A DNA stretch of 64,000 nucleotides from Paenibacillus oryzisoli (GTDB lineage: Bacteria > Bacillota > Bacilli > Paenibacillales > NBRC-103111), in assembly GCF_001653565.1 (NCBI RefSeq), contig NZ_LYPB01000049.1, forward strand, positions 310,001-374,000, given 5' to 3'. Shown one piece after another: positions 56,812-64,000 of the stretch. Made by a program: the position numbers and the translations under genes. Position 1 is the first letter of the stretch; each line of letters starts with the position of its first letter. The notes beneath the pieces are model-generated. The model was not told where the DNA came from, did no database searches, and saw only the letters and a program-made list of their open reading frames with translations.

Positions 56812-57876
56812 TTGGACCCTCATTTACATACAGAAACTTCAACAGGAATTGACCCACGCTATTCGAGACAAATTCTCTTCCCCCCGATCGGCATGGAAGG
56901 TCAGCGCAAACTTGGCCTCGGTCGTGTGGCTATTGTCGGTATGGGCGCATTAGGTACCGTTCTTGCTAATCATATGGTACGTGCAGGAGTTGGATATGTT
57001 CGAATCATAGATCGCGATTTTGTTGATAAGAGTAATCTCCAAAGGCAAATGCTGTACGATGAAGACGACGCTTCAGCGACGATTCCCAAGTCCATCGCCG
57101 CTGCGAAACGTCTGCAGCTAGTGAATTCCAATGTCGAGATTGATCCTCATGTCTGTGATCTTAACGCGACAAATGCCGAGGGATTGCTTCATGATGTCGA
57201 TGTCATTCTGGATGGAACCGATAACTTCGCCGTTCGGTTCCTGCTCAACGATGTCAGCATGAAATTAGGGATCCCTTGGATCTATGGCGGTGCTGTTGCC
57301 TCGCGAGGTGTCTCGCTGACCATTATCCCTGATCGAACACCTTGTTTGCGCTGCCTCTTCCCGCAAGCGCCAGCTGCAGGCACCACAGATACCTGTGACA
57401 CTGCAGGTGTCATTGGGGGAATCATCCATGTCGTTGCTTCCTATCAAGCCACTGAGGCTCTTAAATTACTCGTAGGCGCAACGGATCAACTCAATCTCAA
57501 CATGCAGCAATGGGACTTATGGTTCAATCAGAATTCCGCGATACGGGTCTCTGGGGCTAAGAAGTCAGATTGCCCAGCTTGTGCTCATAAACAATATGAG
57601 TATTTAGATGCTCATATTGAAAGTGATACCATTCAGTCCTTATGCGGTCGCAATTCGGTTCAAATTCATCCAATTATTCCAAGCACACATCCGTTGGAGT
57701 ACTGGGAAGAACGGTTACAACCGCTAGGTCTGGTTGAGAAAAACCGCTTTCTTTTAAAGTTTCACGCTTCTGACGATATTCAAATGATTATATTTCCTGG
57801 TGGTCGTGTTCTCATTCAAGGGACGGAGGATTTAATTCAAGCCAAAAGTCTTTACAGTCGTTATATTGGGATGTAG
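56812..57876 (+). CDS. moeB: MoeB/ThiF-type adenylyltransferase
   Basis: It should adenylate the C-terminal Gly of MoaD or ThiS before sulfur transfer. The 354-aa protein has YSRQILFPPIGMEGQRKL at the start, the ATP loop VAIVGMGALGTVLANHMVRAGVG, DRDFVDKSNLQRQML, DGTDNFAVRFLLND, the CLRC and CPAC zinc Cys pairs, and the DTAGVIGGI region with a Cys just before it. TTG start at 56812. The last 80 residues have no recognised domain. It is 21 bp after the MoaD-MoaE gene. Confidence 0.87.
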   Translation: MDPHLHTETSTGIDPRYSRQILFPPIGMEGQRKLGLGRVAIVGMGALGTVLANHMVRAGVGYVRIIDRDFVDKSNLQRQMLYDEDDASATIPKSIAAAKRLQLVNSNVEIDPHVCDLNATNAEGLLHDVDVILDGTDNFAVRFLLNDVSMKLGIPWIYGGAVASRGVSLTIIPDRTPCLRCLFPQAPAAGTTDTCDTAGVIGGIIHVVASYQATEALKLLVGATDQLNLNMQQWDLWFNQNSAIRVSGAKKSDCPACAHKQYEYLDAHIESDTIQSLCGRNSVQIHPIIPSTHPLEYWEERLQPLGLVEKNRFLLKFHASDDIQMIIFPGGRVLIQGTEDLIQAKSLYSRYIGM

Positions 57877-57922
57877 TATTACAATATACCTATAGGATAC
57901 TAGGACTTGGAGAGGAGCTTAT

Positions 57923-58972
57923 ATGCGTGTACATGTGCTTCAACTTATCGTTGGTGACAAATTAATTTCCGATTCCTACAATGCAGTAGGCCTTCATTTA
58001 CTATCTTCAGGCACCATTCTCGACGCTGGAGACATTTCGATGCTCAATCGTCACAGTGTGGATTATGTTGATATAGCTCCAAGAAGCAGTGAAATCGAGA
58101 AAGTCATTGAAGAAGTGCCATCCCGGCAAGCGAATATCTTACAGGTTACCTCATTTAATAACGCTACTCAGGGCATTAAAGAAATGTTTGAATCTTTGCA
58201 AGACGGTGGTTCTCTTCACAACGAAACTGTAGAATCCGCTTTCAATCCGCTAATCGAGAGCATTCAGGATGAGAAAGATGTTGTTTCTCTGCTTCTTTCC
58301 TTGCATAGTAAAGATGACTATACCCTTCAACACAGTGTCCAAGTTGGAATGTTATCGTACTATATTGCCAAATGGATGAACAAATCTGAGAAGGATGCGT
58401 TAGTCATTGGGAAAGCAGGCTATCTGCACGATATCGGGAAATGTAGAATACATCCGGATATTCTGAATAAGCCGGCTAAGCTGACGAAGGAAGAATTCGA
58501 GGAAGTTCAGAAACATACGATTCATGGTTATGATATTATTCGCAAATCGTTAAAAGATGAAACGCTCGCACTCGTTGCCCTGCAACATCACGAGCGAATG
58601 GATGGTTCAGGCTATCCGCTGCGGAAAAGCAGTACAGAGATCCATTCCTACTCCAAAATTGTCGCGGTCGCAGATGTGTACAGCGCAATGATTTCGAGCA
58701 GAGTGTATCAACAACGACGTGATTTACTGCATGTTCTTAAAGAGCTTCATCGCATGAGCTTCGGCGAGTTGGATCCCAAGATCACCCAAGTGTTCATACG
58801 CAACATGATTCCTAATTTTATTGGTAAAACGGTGTCTCTGAGCGACGGACGTGAAGGTACTATCATTATGACGAACCCTACTGATTTCTTCCGACCGCTC
58901 ATCAACATTGACGATCAGTTCTTAGATTTATCGCAGCTCGCTAATGTAGAAATTACGAAAATTGCGATTTAG
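57923..58972 (+). CDS. HD-GYP domain phosphodiesterase (paralog 2)
   Basis: A 349-aa protein with the same plan as paralog 1. The HD pair is at residues 169-170 (YLHDIGKCRIHP), followed by KHTIHGYD and HHERMDGSGYP at about 222-232 (Asp replaces the usual Asn). A beta-rich tail (SLSDGREGTIIMTNP) follows. It begins 46 bp after moeB behind GGAGAGGAG and may have its own promoter. A role in c-di-GMP turnover is inferred from the family. Confidence 0.85.
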   Translation: MRVHVLQLIVGDKLISDSYNAVGLHLLSSGTILDAGDISMLNRHSVDYVDIAPRSSEIEKVIEEVPSRQANILQVTSFNNATQGIKEMFESLQDGGSLHNETVESAFNPLIESIQDEKDVVSLLLSLHSKDDYTLQHSVQVGMLSYYIAKWMNKSEKDALVIGKAGYLHDIGKCRIHPDILNKPAKLTKEEFEEVQKHTIHGYDIIRKSLKDETLALVALQHHERMDGSGYPLRKSSTEIHSYSKIVAVADVYSAMISSRVYQQRRDLLHVLKELHRMSFGELDPKITQVFIRNMIPNFIGKTVSLSDGREGTIIMTNPTDFFRPLINIDDQFLDLSQLANVEITKIAI

Positions 58973-58998
58973 TACTTGGGATCTCATACATAGAAATG

Positions 58999-59388
58999 TT
59001 AAATAATTAGAGAACTTATCGAAATCGCGATACCGATATATACGGCTGCAAGAAGGGTACCGACAGCCACATTGCCTCCCTTAAGCTGGTCTGATAGCTT
59101 CATACCTGGGGTTAGCCAATCGAACACCCAATATGAGGCTATTAAGCATGCGTACCCTACTGCAAACCATAGACTCATATGCCAGATGGAGCCGTTCGTA
59201 TAGGCTGCAATACCTAAAATGATCGCAGTAGCTACGAACTTGCCTCCCATGGTAATCCCAACTGCCACATTGCCGTTATTGATTTCTTCCATATCCCGAT
59301 AGGGAGTCATTAGACTAAAAATGAACATCCCTGTAAACTGCAGCAAGACAATTACAAATAAACTAATAATAAGGTCCACAACGATCAT
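58999..59388 (-). CDS. DUF350 membrane protein (YjfL-like)
   Basis: The 129-aa protein has four predicted helices with the two DUF350 repeats: NNGNVAVGITMGGKFVATAIILG and KGGNVAVGTLLAAVYIGIAI. DUF350 proteins are found beside glutathionylspermidine-synthase-like ATP-grasp enzymes (E. coli yjfL with yjfC), and their function is unknown. The ATG at 59388 overlaps the stop of the preceding gene by 4 bp. It is the last gene of this operon. Confidence 0.85.
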   Translation of the reverse strand: MIVVDLIISLFVIVLLQFTGMFIFSLMTPYRDMEEINNGNVAVGITMGGKFVATAIILGIAAYTNGSIWHMSLWFAVGYACLIASYWVFDWLTPGMKLSDQLKGGNVAVGTLLAAVYIGIAISISSLII

Positions 59389-60032
59389 TCTGCCCACCCC
59401 CGAAATTTAGCCATCGATTGATCATAATCTGTATAATCATGTACTTCTTCTAGGACTACGCTTACCTCTTTTTTATCCTTAAAGGTTGTATATCTTGCTT
59501 CTGGGATCGGCTGCTTAACCTTTTGTCCAGTTGGCAATTCAACCACCGCAAAGTACCTAAATTGGCTATCTAGCTCTGTTTTGTAGACACCGATTAATTT
59601 CACATCCGTCTTTATCTCCACTTTTAACTCCACTAAATCTTTGTCTGCCTCTTCTTTTGTTTTGAAAGACTTAATCGGTTTCCATTGCGACAACGTAACA
59701 TCATTCTTGCCTTGACTGTCCGCCTTCATCGTTGCTTGCATGAAACTCAATACCCATATACTATCCCCAGTTGCAAAATTCTGATCGTTGGACATGCGAT
59801 CATTATTCGGCAACAGCACCATATCACCGTCGATAAGATCTCCAACCTTGACTTGCTGGACTATATAATCCCATGGCACGTCACCTGGTGCATAGTTCGA
59901 TATCGTCGAACTGTTGCCTGAAGTTTGGCTTAGTACAGAAGGCTTCTTATCCAACGCCGAGGAAATTATCCATATTATTACTATGATGCCGATCAGTCCT
60001 ATAGCTAATCCAATAAATCTTCCTTGTTTCAA
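59385..60032 (-). CDS. Membrane-anchored protein of the DUF350/ATP-grasp operon
   Basis: I do not recognise a named family. The 215-aa protein has one N-terminal membrane segment (about 6-26) and a soluble domain from about 50 with beta strands (YIVQQVKVGDLIDGDMVLLPNN, DSIWVLSFMQATM, RYFAVVELPTGQKV). It would face outward. Its position between the ATP-grasp and DUF350 genes, with 4-bp overlaps on both sides, is the place held by yjfK/yjfJ-type genes in enterobacteria. Confidence 0.7.
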   Translation of the reverse strand: MKQGRFIGLAIGLIGIIVIIWIISSALDKKPSVLSQTSGNSSTISNYAPGDVPWDYIVQQVKVGDLIDGDMVLLPNNDRMSNDQNFATGDSIWVLSFMQATMKADSQGKNDVTLSQWKPIKSFKTKEEADKDLVELKVEIKTDVKLIGVYKTELDSQFRYFAVVELPTGQKVKQPIPEARYTTFKDKKEVSVVLEEVHDYTDYDQSMAKFRGWAE

Positions 60033-61225
60033 GGCGTTTTCACTCCAATCGCCACAAATTGACTTGCATTCCCCGTTATAATTCCGCCCGCTCTACCTAA
60101 AAGCCCGCACGGCGTCCCATTCAATACGAATAGCCCTGTTAATAAATGGCCTTGACCATGCTGGAATGTTAGCCGTGGCAGGTCAGCCCGCTCTTGATAC
60201 ACACGTTTAAAAAACACGCTCGTATCAAATCCTGCTTCATCCTTATACTCCAATTCTCCCTGTTCGTTATATAGCTCAACAGACCCGCCTTCACGGCCAA
60301 ACATCGATTTCGACACATAGTTACCTGCTAGGATAGGACTCCTAAACGTTGGTAGCATGTAAGCCTTAATCATGTCATGCTCCTCTTGCGTAAATAAGTC
60401 TGACTGGTTGATATGAAGATCCCAAATGAGTGCTTGCAAACCTTTGGATTGTAAAATCACAGCATGCAACGGATTAAATAAATGAATGAATTTCTCCTCG
60501 ATCGCATACGATAACGCCTCTCCCCCATCGTCAACCCCCATCCATTCCTTCGGATATAAGGCAAACATACGATTAATGATCCCGTCACTACCAACCTTAA
60601 CGACGCCCTCGTCGATCCACAAATCCAAACAGTCTACACAGGTCACCTTGCGTCCACTATGCGCGACAAGTGCATCAATGGTGCCGGTGTCTTCGGCATG
60701 TGTGCCGTAGGCAATACACGCCGCGTAATCTGGTGCCTCAATCTCCCAGGCTGCCCTTAGAAGTTCCTTCATCCTACGATTCGGTGATTCCAAACCATAT
60801 TGCTCACAGAGCCATGGTGTTGCAATGGAGGCTTCGACATACCCCGTTGGCGTATCCGCATTGAGTTCAAGTAGTTTAATATAGCCTGCTTGATCAACTG
60901 TAAAATCAAACCTAGCATAGCGACTTATGAATCCCTTACTATTCGGCTCAAGTCGATCCAGCCCATCCCATAACACTTCCGGTATCGATAAATCTGCATA
61001 TAGCTCTCTTTTGCCCAGAACATAACGAGCACCTTTATCAAACACCTGCCAAAGCCCAGAAGCAGCCTGAACAAGCTCCTGGTACACCTTATCTGACATA
61101 ACAACTAGCTGGTCAATCCAGTACTCTTCCTGCTCCAAGTTAGCCCACGTAAATCCAAGTTCAGCTAGTTGCCGTACACGAGAATCTCTATCCAGGGCTG
61201 GTGTACCGATTACTTCAAATACCAT
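60029..61225 (-). CDS. Glutathionylspermidine-synthase-like ATP-grasp enzyme (YjfC/YgiC-like)
   Basis: These ATP-grasp enzymes ligate a carboxylate to an amine, but the true substrate in this subgroup is unknown. The 398-aa protein has the family parts RYARFDFTVDQAGYIKLLELNADTPTGYVEASIA (about 118-152), MKAYMLPTFRSPILAGNYVSKSMFGREGGSVEL (about 305-335), with the Lys and Arg-Glu-Gly-Gly loop, and the tail GLFVLNGTPCGLLGRAGGIITGNASQF. The start is ATG 61225. Its stop overlaps the next gene's ATG by 4 bp. Confidence 0.87.
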   Translation of the reverse strand: MVFEVIGTPALDRDSRVRQLAELGFTWANLEQEEYWIDQLVVMSDKVYQELVQAASGLWQVFDKGARYVLGKRELYADLSIPEVLWDGLDRLEPNSKGFISRYARFDFTVDQAGYIKLLELNADTPTGYVEASIATPWLCEQYGLESPNRRMKELLRAAWEIEAPDYAACIAYGTHAEDTGTIDALVAHSGRKVTCVDCLDLWIDEGVVKVGSDGIINRMFALYPKEWMGVDDGGEALSYAIEEKFIHLFNPLHAVILQSKGLQALIWDLHINQSDLFTQEEHDMIKAYMLPTFRSPILAGNYVSKSMFGREGGSVELYNEQGELEYKDEAGFDTSVFFKRVYQERADLPRLTFQHGQGHLLTGLFVLNGTPCGLLGRAGGIITGNASQFVAIGVKTP

Positions 61226-61229
61226 GCCA

Positions 61230-61916
61230 CTAACCCCCAGAGCTTGAGCTGGAGGAGGAGCTAAAACCGCTGGATTTACCACCTATGCTGCCTGATGAGG
61301 TTGATGTTGATTTGGAACCGCTAGACGATGTAGTGCCACTTGTGTTTGATCCGCTTACGGAGGAACCCGTTGTGCCTGACTTTGTAGTTGACGATTTATT
61401 CGAGTTCGAAGTAAAGGTTCCACTCCCGCTTGAAGTTGTTGGTGCTTTGGTCGTTGAACGATTCGTAAAAGAACTTGGCTGATACGTTTTATTAACATAG
61501 GGCGTATTGGATCGATAATAATACGAGCGATGGTTGTTCCCCCAGCTACTAGATGAATAAGGGCTTACCGTATTGAAAATCAAGTGATACAGCAGCAGAT
61601 CATCCCATCCAAAACCACTGCCACTTCCCGAAACCTGATTCACTATGACAGTTGAACTGCTCGTGGAATTACTGCCTGTCGTTGGTGGTGTTGGCGTAGG
61701 AGAAGGTACTGCTGATCCTTTATCAGGCGGTATAGGTAACCTCCAATCCACTTGTGGATCGTAATAGGCTTTCACATCCTCATTGGACCATTCCACCAAT
61801 GTAGATGCCCCTACATTAACACTAGGTGTCTCCGCGGCCTGTGAAGTTCCTAACAGCATCTGGCCTAATAAGATCAAGCTCAATGAAGTTGAAAGTACTT
61901 TAAGCGGTCGTTTCAC
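61230..61916 (-). CDS. Secreted Ser/Gly/Thr-rich protein (YgiB/YjfM-like position)
   Basis: A 228-aa exported protein: signal peptide (about 1-28, ending SQAAE), a short globular part with VEWSNEDVKAYYDPQVDWRLPIPPDKG (about 43-69), a Pro-rich linker, and a tail from about 100 of Ser, Gly, Thr and Tyr repeats ending in SSSSSSSSGG. It resembles the low-complexity tail of YgiB/YjfM, whose genes also precede the ATP-grasp gene ygiC/yjfC. It lacks a lipobox. Possible substrate or partner of the ligase. Confidence 0.75.
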   Translation of the reverse strand: MKRPLKVLSTSLSLILLGQMLLGTSQAAETPSVNVGASTLVEWSNEDVKAYYDPQVDWRLPIPPDKGSAVPSPTPTPPTTGSNSTSSSTVIVNQVSGSGSGFGWDDLLLYHLIFNTVSPYSSSSWGNNHRSYYYRSNTPYVNKTYQPSSFTNRSTTKAPTTSSGSGTFTSNSNKSSTTKSGTTGSSVSGSNTSGTTSSSGSKSTSTSSGSIGGKSSGFSSSSSSSSGG

Positions 61917-62134
61917 TCCTTGCTCCCTCCCGCTTCTACGCCAGCTTTAACGAGCAGCAACTCAAACACTTGAAGATCCAAATTCAAACGACCTTCAATC
62001 ATTTCGTATTCCTTCCCGCCAACGAGAATAAAATTAGCCACATTTAAGGCTTGAATAAGTTGATCATCCCAGGCACGATCACTTAGATGGAGCAGTTGCC
62101 CCTCGGGCAACTTTTCATAAAGCACGATTCTCAT
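61913..62134 (-). CDS. 73-aa protein opening the ATP-grasp/DUF350 operon
   Basis: A small alpha/beta protein (MRIVLYEKLPEGQLLHLS, then IQALNVANFILVGGKEYEMIEGRLNLDLQVFELLLVKA). I do not recognise a family. ATG 62134 has GGAGG 8 bp upstream; an earlier ATG at 62152 does not fit. Its stop overlaps the start of the secreted Ser-rich gene by 4 bp, and it is the first of five tightly linked genes. Confidence 0.72.
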   Translation of the reverse strand: MRIVLYEKLPEGQLLHLSDRAWDDQLIQALNVANFILVGGKEYEMIEGRLNLDLQVFELLLVKAGVEAGGSKE

Positions 62135-62286
62135 ACTGATAGCCTCCTTCACAAAAAAACATTCTACACATTTAAACGCATAAGAGATACAATTGTTTCA
62201 AAATTGACCCATAATATAATTTCAAGTACTCATAAATTCAACATGACGAGCTTCAATAACGGACTTTCTTTCTGAATTGTCACGCC

Positions 62287-62318
62287 AAAAAGCACAACTC
62301 GAAAAATCGAGTTGCGCT
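62287..62318 (-). terminator. Terminator after the NlpC/P60 gene
   Basis: Stem caactcg/cgagttg with extended flanks agc/gct, followed on the minus strand by TTTTTGG. Confidence 0.8.
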
Positions 62319-62351
62319 AGGCGAGCTAACTTCTTCTTATCTTTATGTCAA

Positions 62352-63467
62352 CTAATCAGCAATCCGCTTTGCTTTAAGGAATGTCTTCTTCCAATAAGCT
62401 TTATCGATACTTGATATCTGTACCCCATTCTTCGGCTCGGGGGAGGCATGCAGCATCTTCATGTTTCCAATATAAATGCCGACATGACCAACTGTTTTAT
62501 TCGATTTGAAGCGCCCGGGTACGTAAAAAAACAACAGATCTCCTTTACGTAACGATTTGCGAGATACCAAGTTACCTTTAGCGCCTTGTTGGCGAGCTAC
62601 GCGCGGCAGCTTTATATTATATTTTCCATAAATATACTGGGTAAATGTTGAACAATCGAATCTGCCTGTTTTGGGATATGGGCCTGTACCAAATTTATAT
62701 TTAACTCCCATATAATTTTTTCCTTTATTAATCATCGCATTAATATCAATATTTTTCAGTACCGGCATATCTTCATTGGGATTACTTGGCGACCACACTT
62801 GTAGATCATGATGGGTACGACTAGGCACTCCTGCAGGGTTTGCACCTGCACCATCCTCTTTGAATGGATCGGTAGGATCATCCCCGAAGTTTAATTCAGG
62901 CGAGTTATCGTTCGCACCGGCAGGATCATCCTCATGTTCAATAATCGCAATGGGCGAAGCATGAACAATGACGTCACCTTGCCTAACTTCGTAAGACATA
63001 TCATCTTGAAATAAGTCCGCTAAGTCTGAAACAGGCACATAAGCCGTTCCGCCTTCTTTCACTACAGGCTGACTTAATTGAATATCCGTCCCATCCTTCA
63101 TGGCTTTATTCGAGTTCATGATGAGTTCAAAATTTGCATCATTATCCCCTATCATCAACTTACTTTCTGAATCTTCCCATTCGGATTGGAATTTGAGTGT
63201 TTTAATTACGTCTTGAGCCGATACATAATTGACATTTCCTATTTGTTTCATTGGCAGGATTGCATCATCGTTTGCTAGCGAAATAATATCTTTACCCGCT
63301 TGCGACATACTCTTCGTAACCGAATTGTTGGAGTTCGTCAAACCTGTTGGGCTTTGCGACGGTGCTACACTAGGTGGGCTCGCATTATCCTTCCCACAAG
63401 CCGTCGAAATCGCCAGCATAACAATCACGCTGCCTATTGCTGGTATTTTTAGCTTATTCCACATCAA
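62352..63467 (-). CDS. NlpC/P60 family cell-wall hydrolase, lipoprotein
   Basis: It should cleave peptidoglycan stem peptides at the cell surface. The 371-aa protein has a lipoprotein signal peptide with lipobox ISTAC (Cys at about 24), a copper-amine-oxidase-like N-terminal repeat domain (about 55-160, MKQIGNVNYVSAQDVI and AYVPVSDLADLF), a Pro/Asp-rich linker and the NlpC/P60 domain (about 245-371). Catalytic residues: Cys in RFDCSTFTQYIYG, His in GHVGIYIG, and His in LHASP. A repeat-domain-plus-NlpC plan is common in Paenibacillus. Confidence 0.9.
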   Translation of the reverse strand: MMWNKLKIPAIGSVIVMLAISTACGKDNASPPSVAPSQSPTGLTNSNNSVTKSMSQAGKDIISLANDDAILPMKQIGNVNYVSAQDVIKTLKFQSEWEDSESKLMIGDNDANFELIMNSNKAMKDGTDIQLSQPVVKEGGTAYVPVSDLADLFQDDMSYEVRQGDVIVHASPIAIIEHEDDPAGANDNSPELNFGDDPTDPFKEDGAGANPAGVPSRTHHDLQVWSPSNPNEDMPVLKNIDINAMINKGKNYMGVKYKFGTGPYPKTGRFDCSTFTQYIYGKYNIKLPRVARQQGAKGNLVSRKSLRKGDLLFFYVPGRFKSNKTVGHVGIYIGNMKMLHASPEPKNGVQISSIDKAYWKKTFLKAKRIAD

Positions 63468-63618
63468 ATTCTCTCTCCTTCAGGGACACATTATTATCCT
63501 TTATAGAGTGAGACAACTAGCTCCCAAATATGCAATCCGTACGTTCAAACTGACTTGGCTTTTGTTGGAAGAATCGGTATCAGTAAGATGCGAGCTTCGT
63601 ATAGATAAGTACAACAAA

Positions 63619-63654
63619 AAAAGCGTGCCAGAGTATGTTCTCTGGCACGCTTTT
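63619..63654 (-). terminator. Terminator after sufB
   Basis: Perfect stem aaaagcgtgccaga (63619-63632) with tctggcacgctttt (63641-63654), ending in TTTTTTT on the minus strand. Confidence 0.93.
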
Positions 63655-63665
63655 ATATGAGGAGA

Positions 63666-64000
63666 TTAACCGATAGACCCTTCCATCTCGAACTTGATGA
63701 GACGGTTCATTTCCACGGCATATTCCATCGGAAGTTCTTTCGTAAACGGCTCAATGAAGCCCATAACGATCATTTGCGTAGCTTCTGCTTCTGTAAGACC
63801 ACGGCTCATGAGGTAGAACAATTGATCCTCAGATACCTTGGATACGGTCGCTTCATGCTCAAGCGTAATGTTGTCGTTCATGATTTCATTGTAAGGAATC
63901 GTATCTGACGTAGACTCGTTATCCAAGATCAACGTATCGCACTTGATGTTGGCTTTGGAACCTTGGGAGTTACGCCCGAAGGAAGCGAGACCACGGTAAG
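63666..64000 (-). CDS. sufB: Fe-S cluster assembly scaffold SufB, 3' part
   Basis: SufB works with SufC and SufD to build Fe-S clusters. Only the last 110 codons are inside the window; the frame continues beyond 64000 at the upstream side. Visible SufB marks are [39 protein letters not shown], and the family tail [25 protein letters not shown]. It is followed by a terminator, fitting the last gene position of the sufCDSUB order in Bacillota. Confidence 0.95.
   Translation of the reverse strand, partial: YRGLASFGRNSQGSKANIKCDTLILDNESTSDTIPYNEIMNDNITLEHEATVSKVSEDQLFYLMSRGLTEAEATQMIVMGFIEPFTKELPMEYAVEMNRLIKFEMEGSIG

Noticed and set aside
1..64000. CRISPR arrays, tRNA or rRNA genes, prophage or insertion sequences
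   Set aside because: No regularly spaced repeats, no cloverleaf or rRNA-like stretch, and no transposase, integrase or phage structural gene was seen in any frame.

Overview
The window is about 64 kb of chromosome from an endospore-forming Bacillota, most likely Paenibacillus or a close relative. Reasons: spore genes (ytrH/ytrI, cotJABC, a gerPA/gerPF-type gene, five yheC/yheD-type genes), an S-layer protein with three SLH domains, strong GGAGG ribosome sites, frequent TTG starts, and a gene order that follows the Bacillus subtilis dnaE-accDA-pyk-fxsA-ytvI and citZ-icd-mdh block. I see no phage, insertion sequence, CRISPR array, tRNA or rRNA.

Layout. 1-2 kb: an intergenic repeat, yfbR and a small membrane protein. 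2.2-5.8 kb (minus): TCA genes citZ-icd-mdh. 6-9.7 kb: polyphosphate genes ppx (plus) and ppk (minus), converging with a 32-bp overlap of their 3' ends. 9.9-21 kb: ytvI, then on the minus strand dnaE, pgpA-like, a 62-aa protein, accD-accA-pyk, a hotdog thioesterase and fxsA. The malic enzyme gene and pfkA, usual members of this block, are not at their expected places. 21-25 kb: ytrH-ytrI behind a very good sigma-E-type promoter, ytpI, ytoI, a small membrane protein behind a second sigma-E-type promoter, and a nitroreductase.

25-28 kb (minus): acyltransferase; then a 111-aa single-membrane-segment protein, apbE and a ferric-reductase-like membrane protein, probably one redox operon. 28.6-34.9 kb (plus): five tandem ATP-grasp spore-coat-associated genes, two long (YheD-like) and three short (YheC-like). 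35-37 kb (minus): a His-rich CDF metal exporter with an ArsR/SmtB-type operator, a GerPA/PF-like small gene, and a HAD phosphatase. 37.5-39.4 kb: nagB-nagA. 39.9-44.5 kb: a 1551-aa S-layer-type protein. 44.6-49.4 kb (minus): cotJABC, a second AI-2E-family membrane protein, a CNNM/CorC transporter and a YfkAB-type radical SAM protein.

49.5-63.5 kb: an MMPL exporter, two HD-GYP proteins, uppP and yunD; a molybdenum-cofactor patch (small sulfite-oxidase-fold protein, MoaD-MoaE fusion, MoeB-like); then a compact minus-strand operon of a 73-aa protein, a secreted Ser/Gly-rich protein, a glutathionylspermidine-synthase-like ATP-grasp enzyme, a membrane-anchored protein and a DUF350 membrane protein. 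That operon resembles enterobacterial yjfMC/ygiBC plus yjfL and is the best candidate here for a poorly described system. An NlpC/P60 lipoprotein follows, and the 3' end of sufB runs off the right edge.

Intergenic DNA carries two dispersed repeat families, each seen twice. Most transcription units end in clear hairpin terminators.
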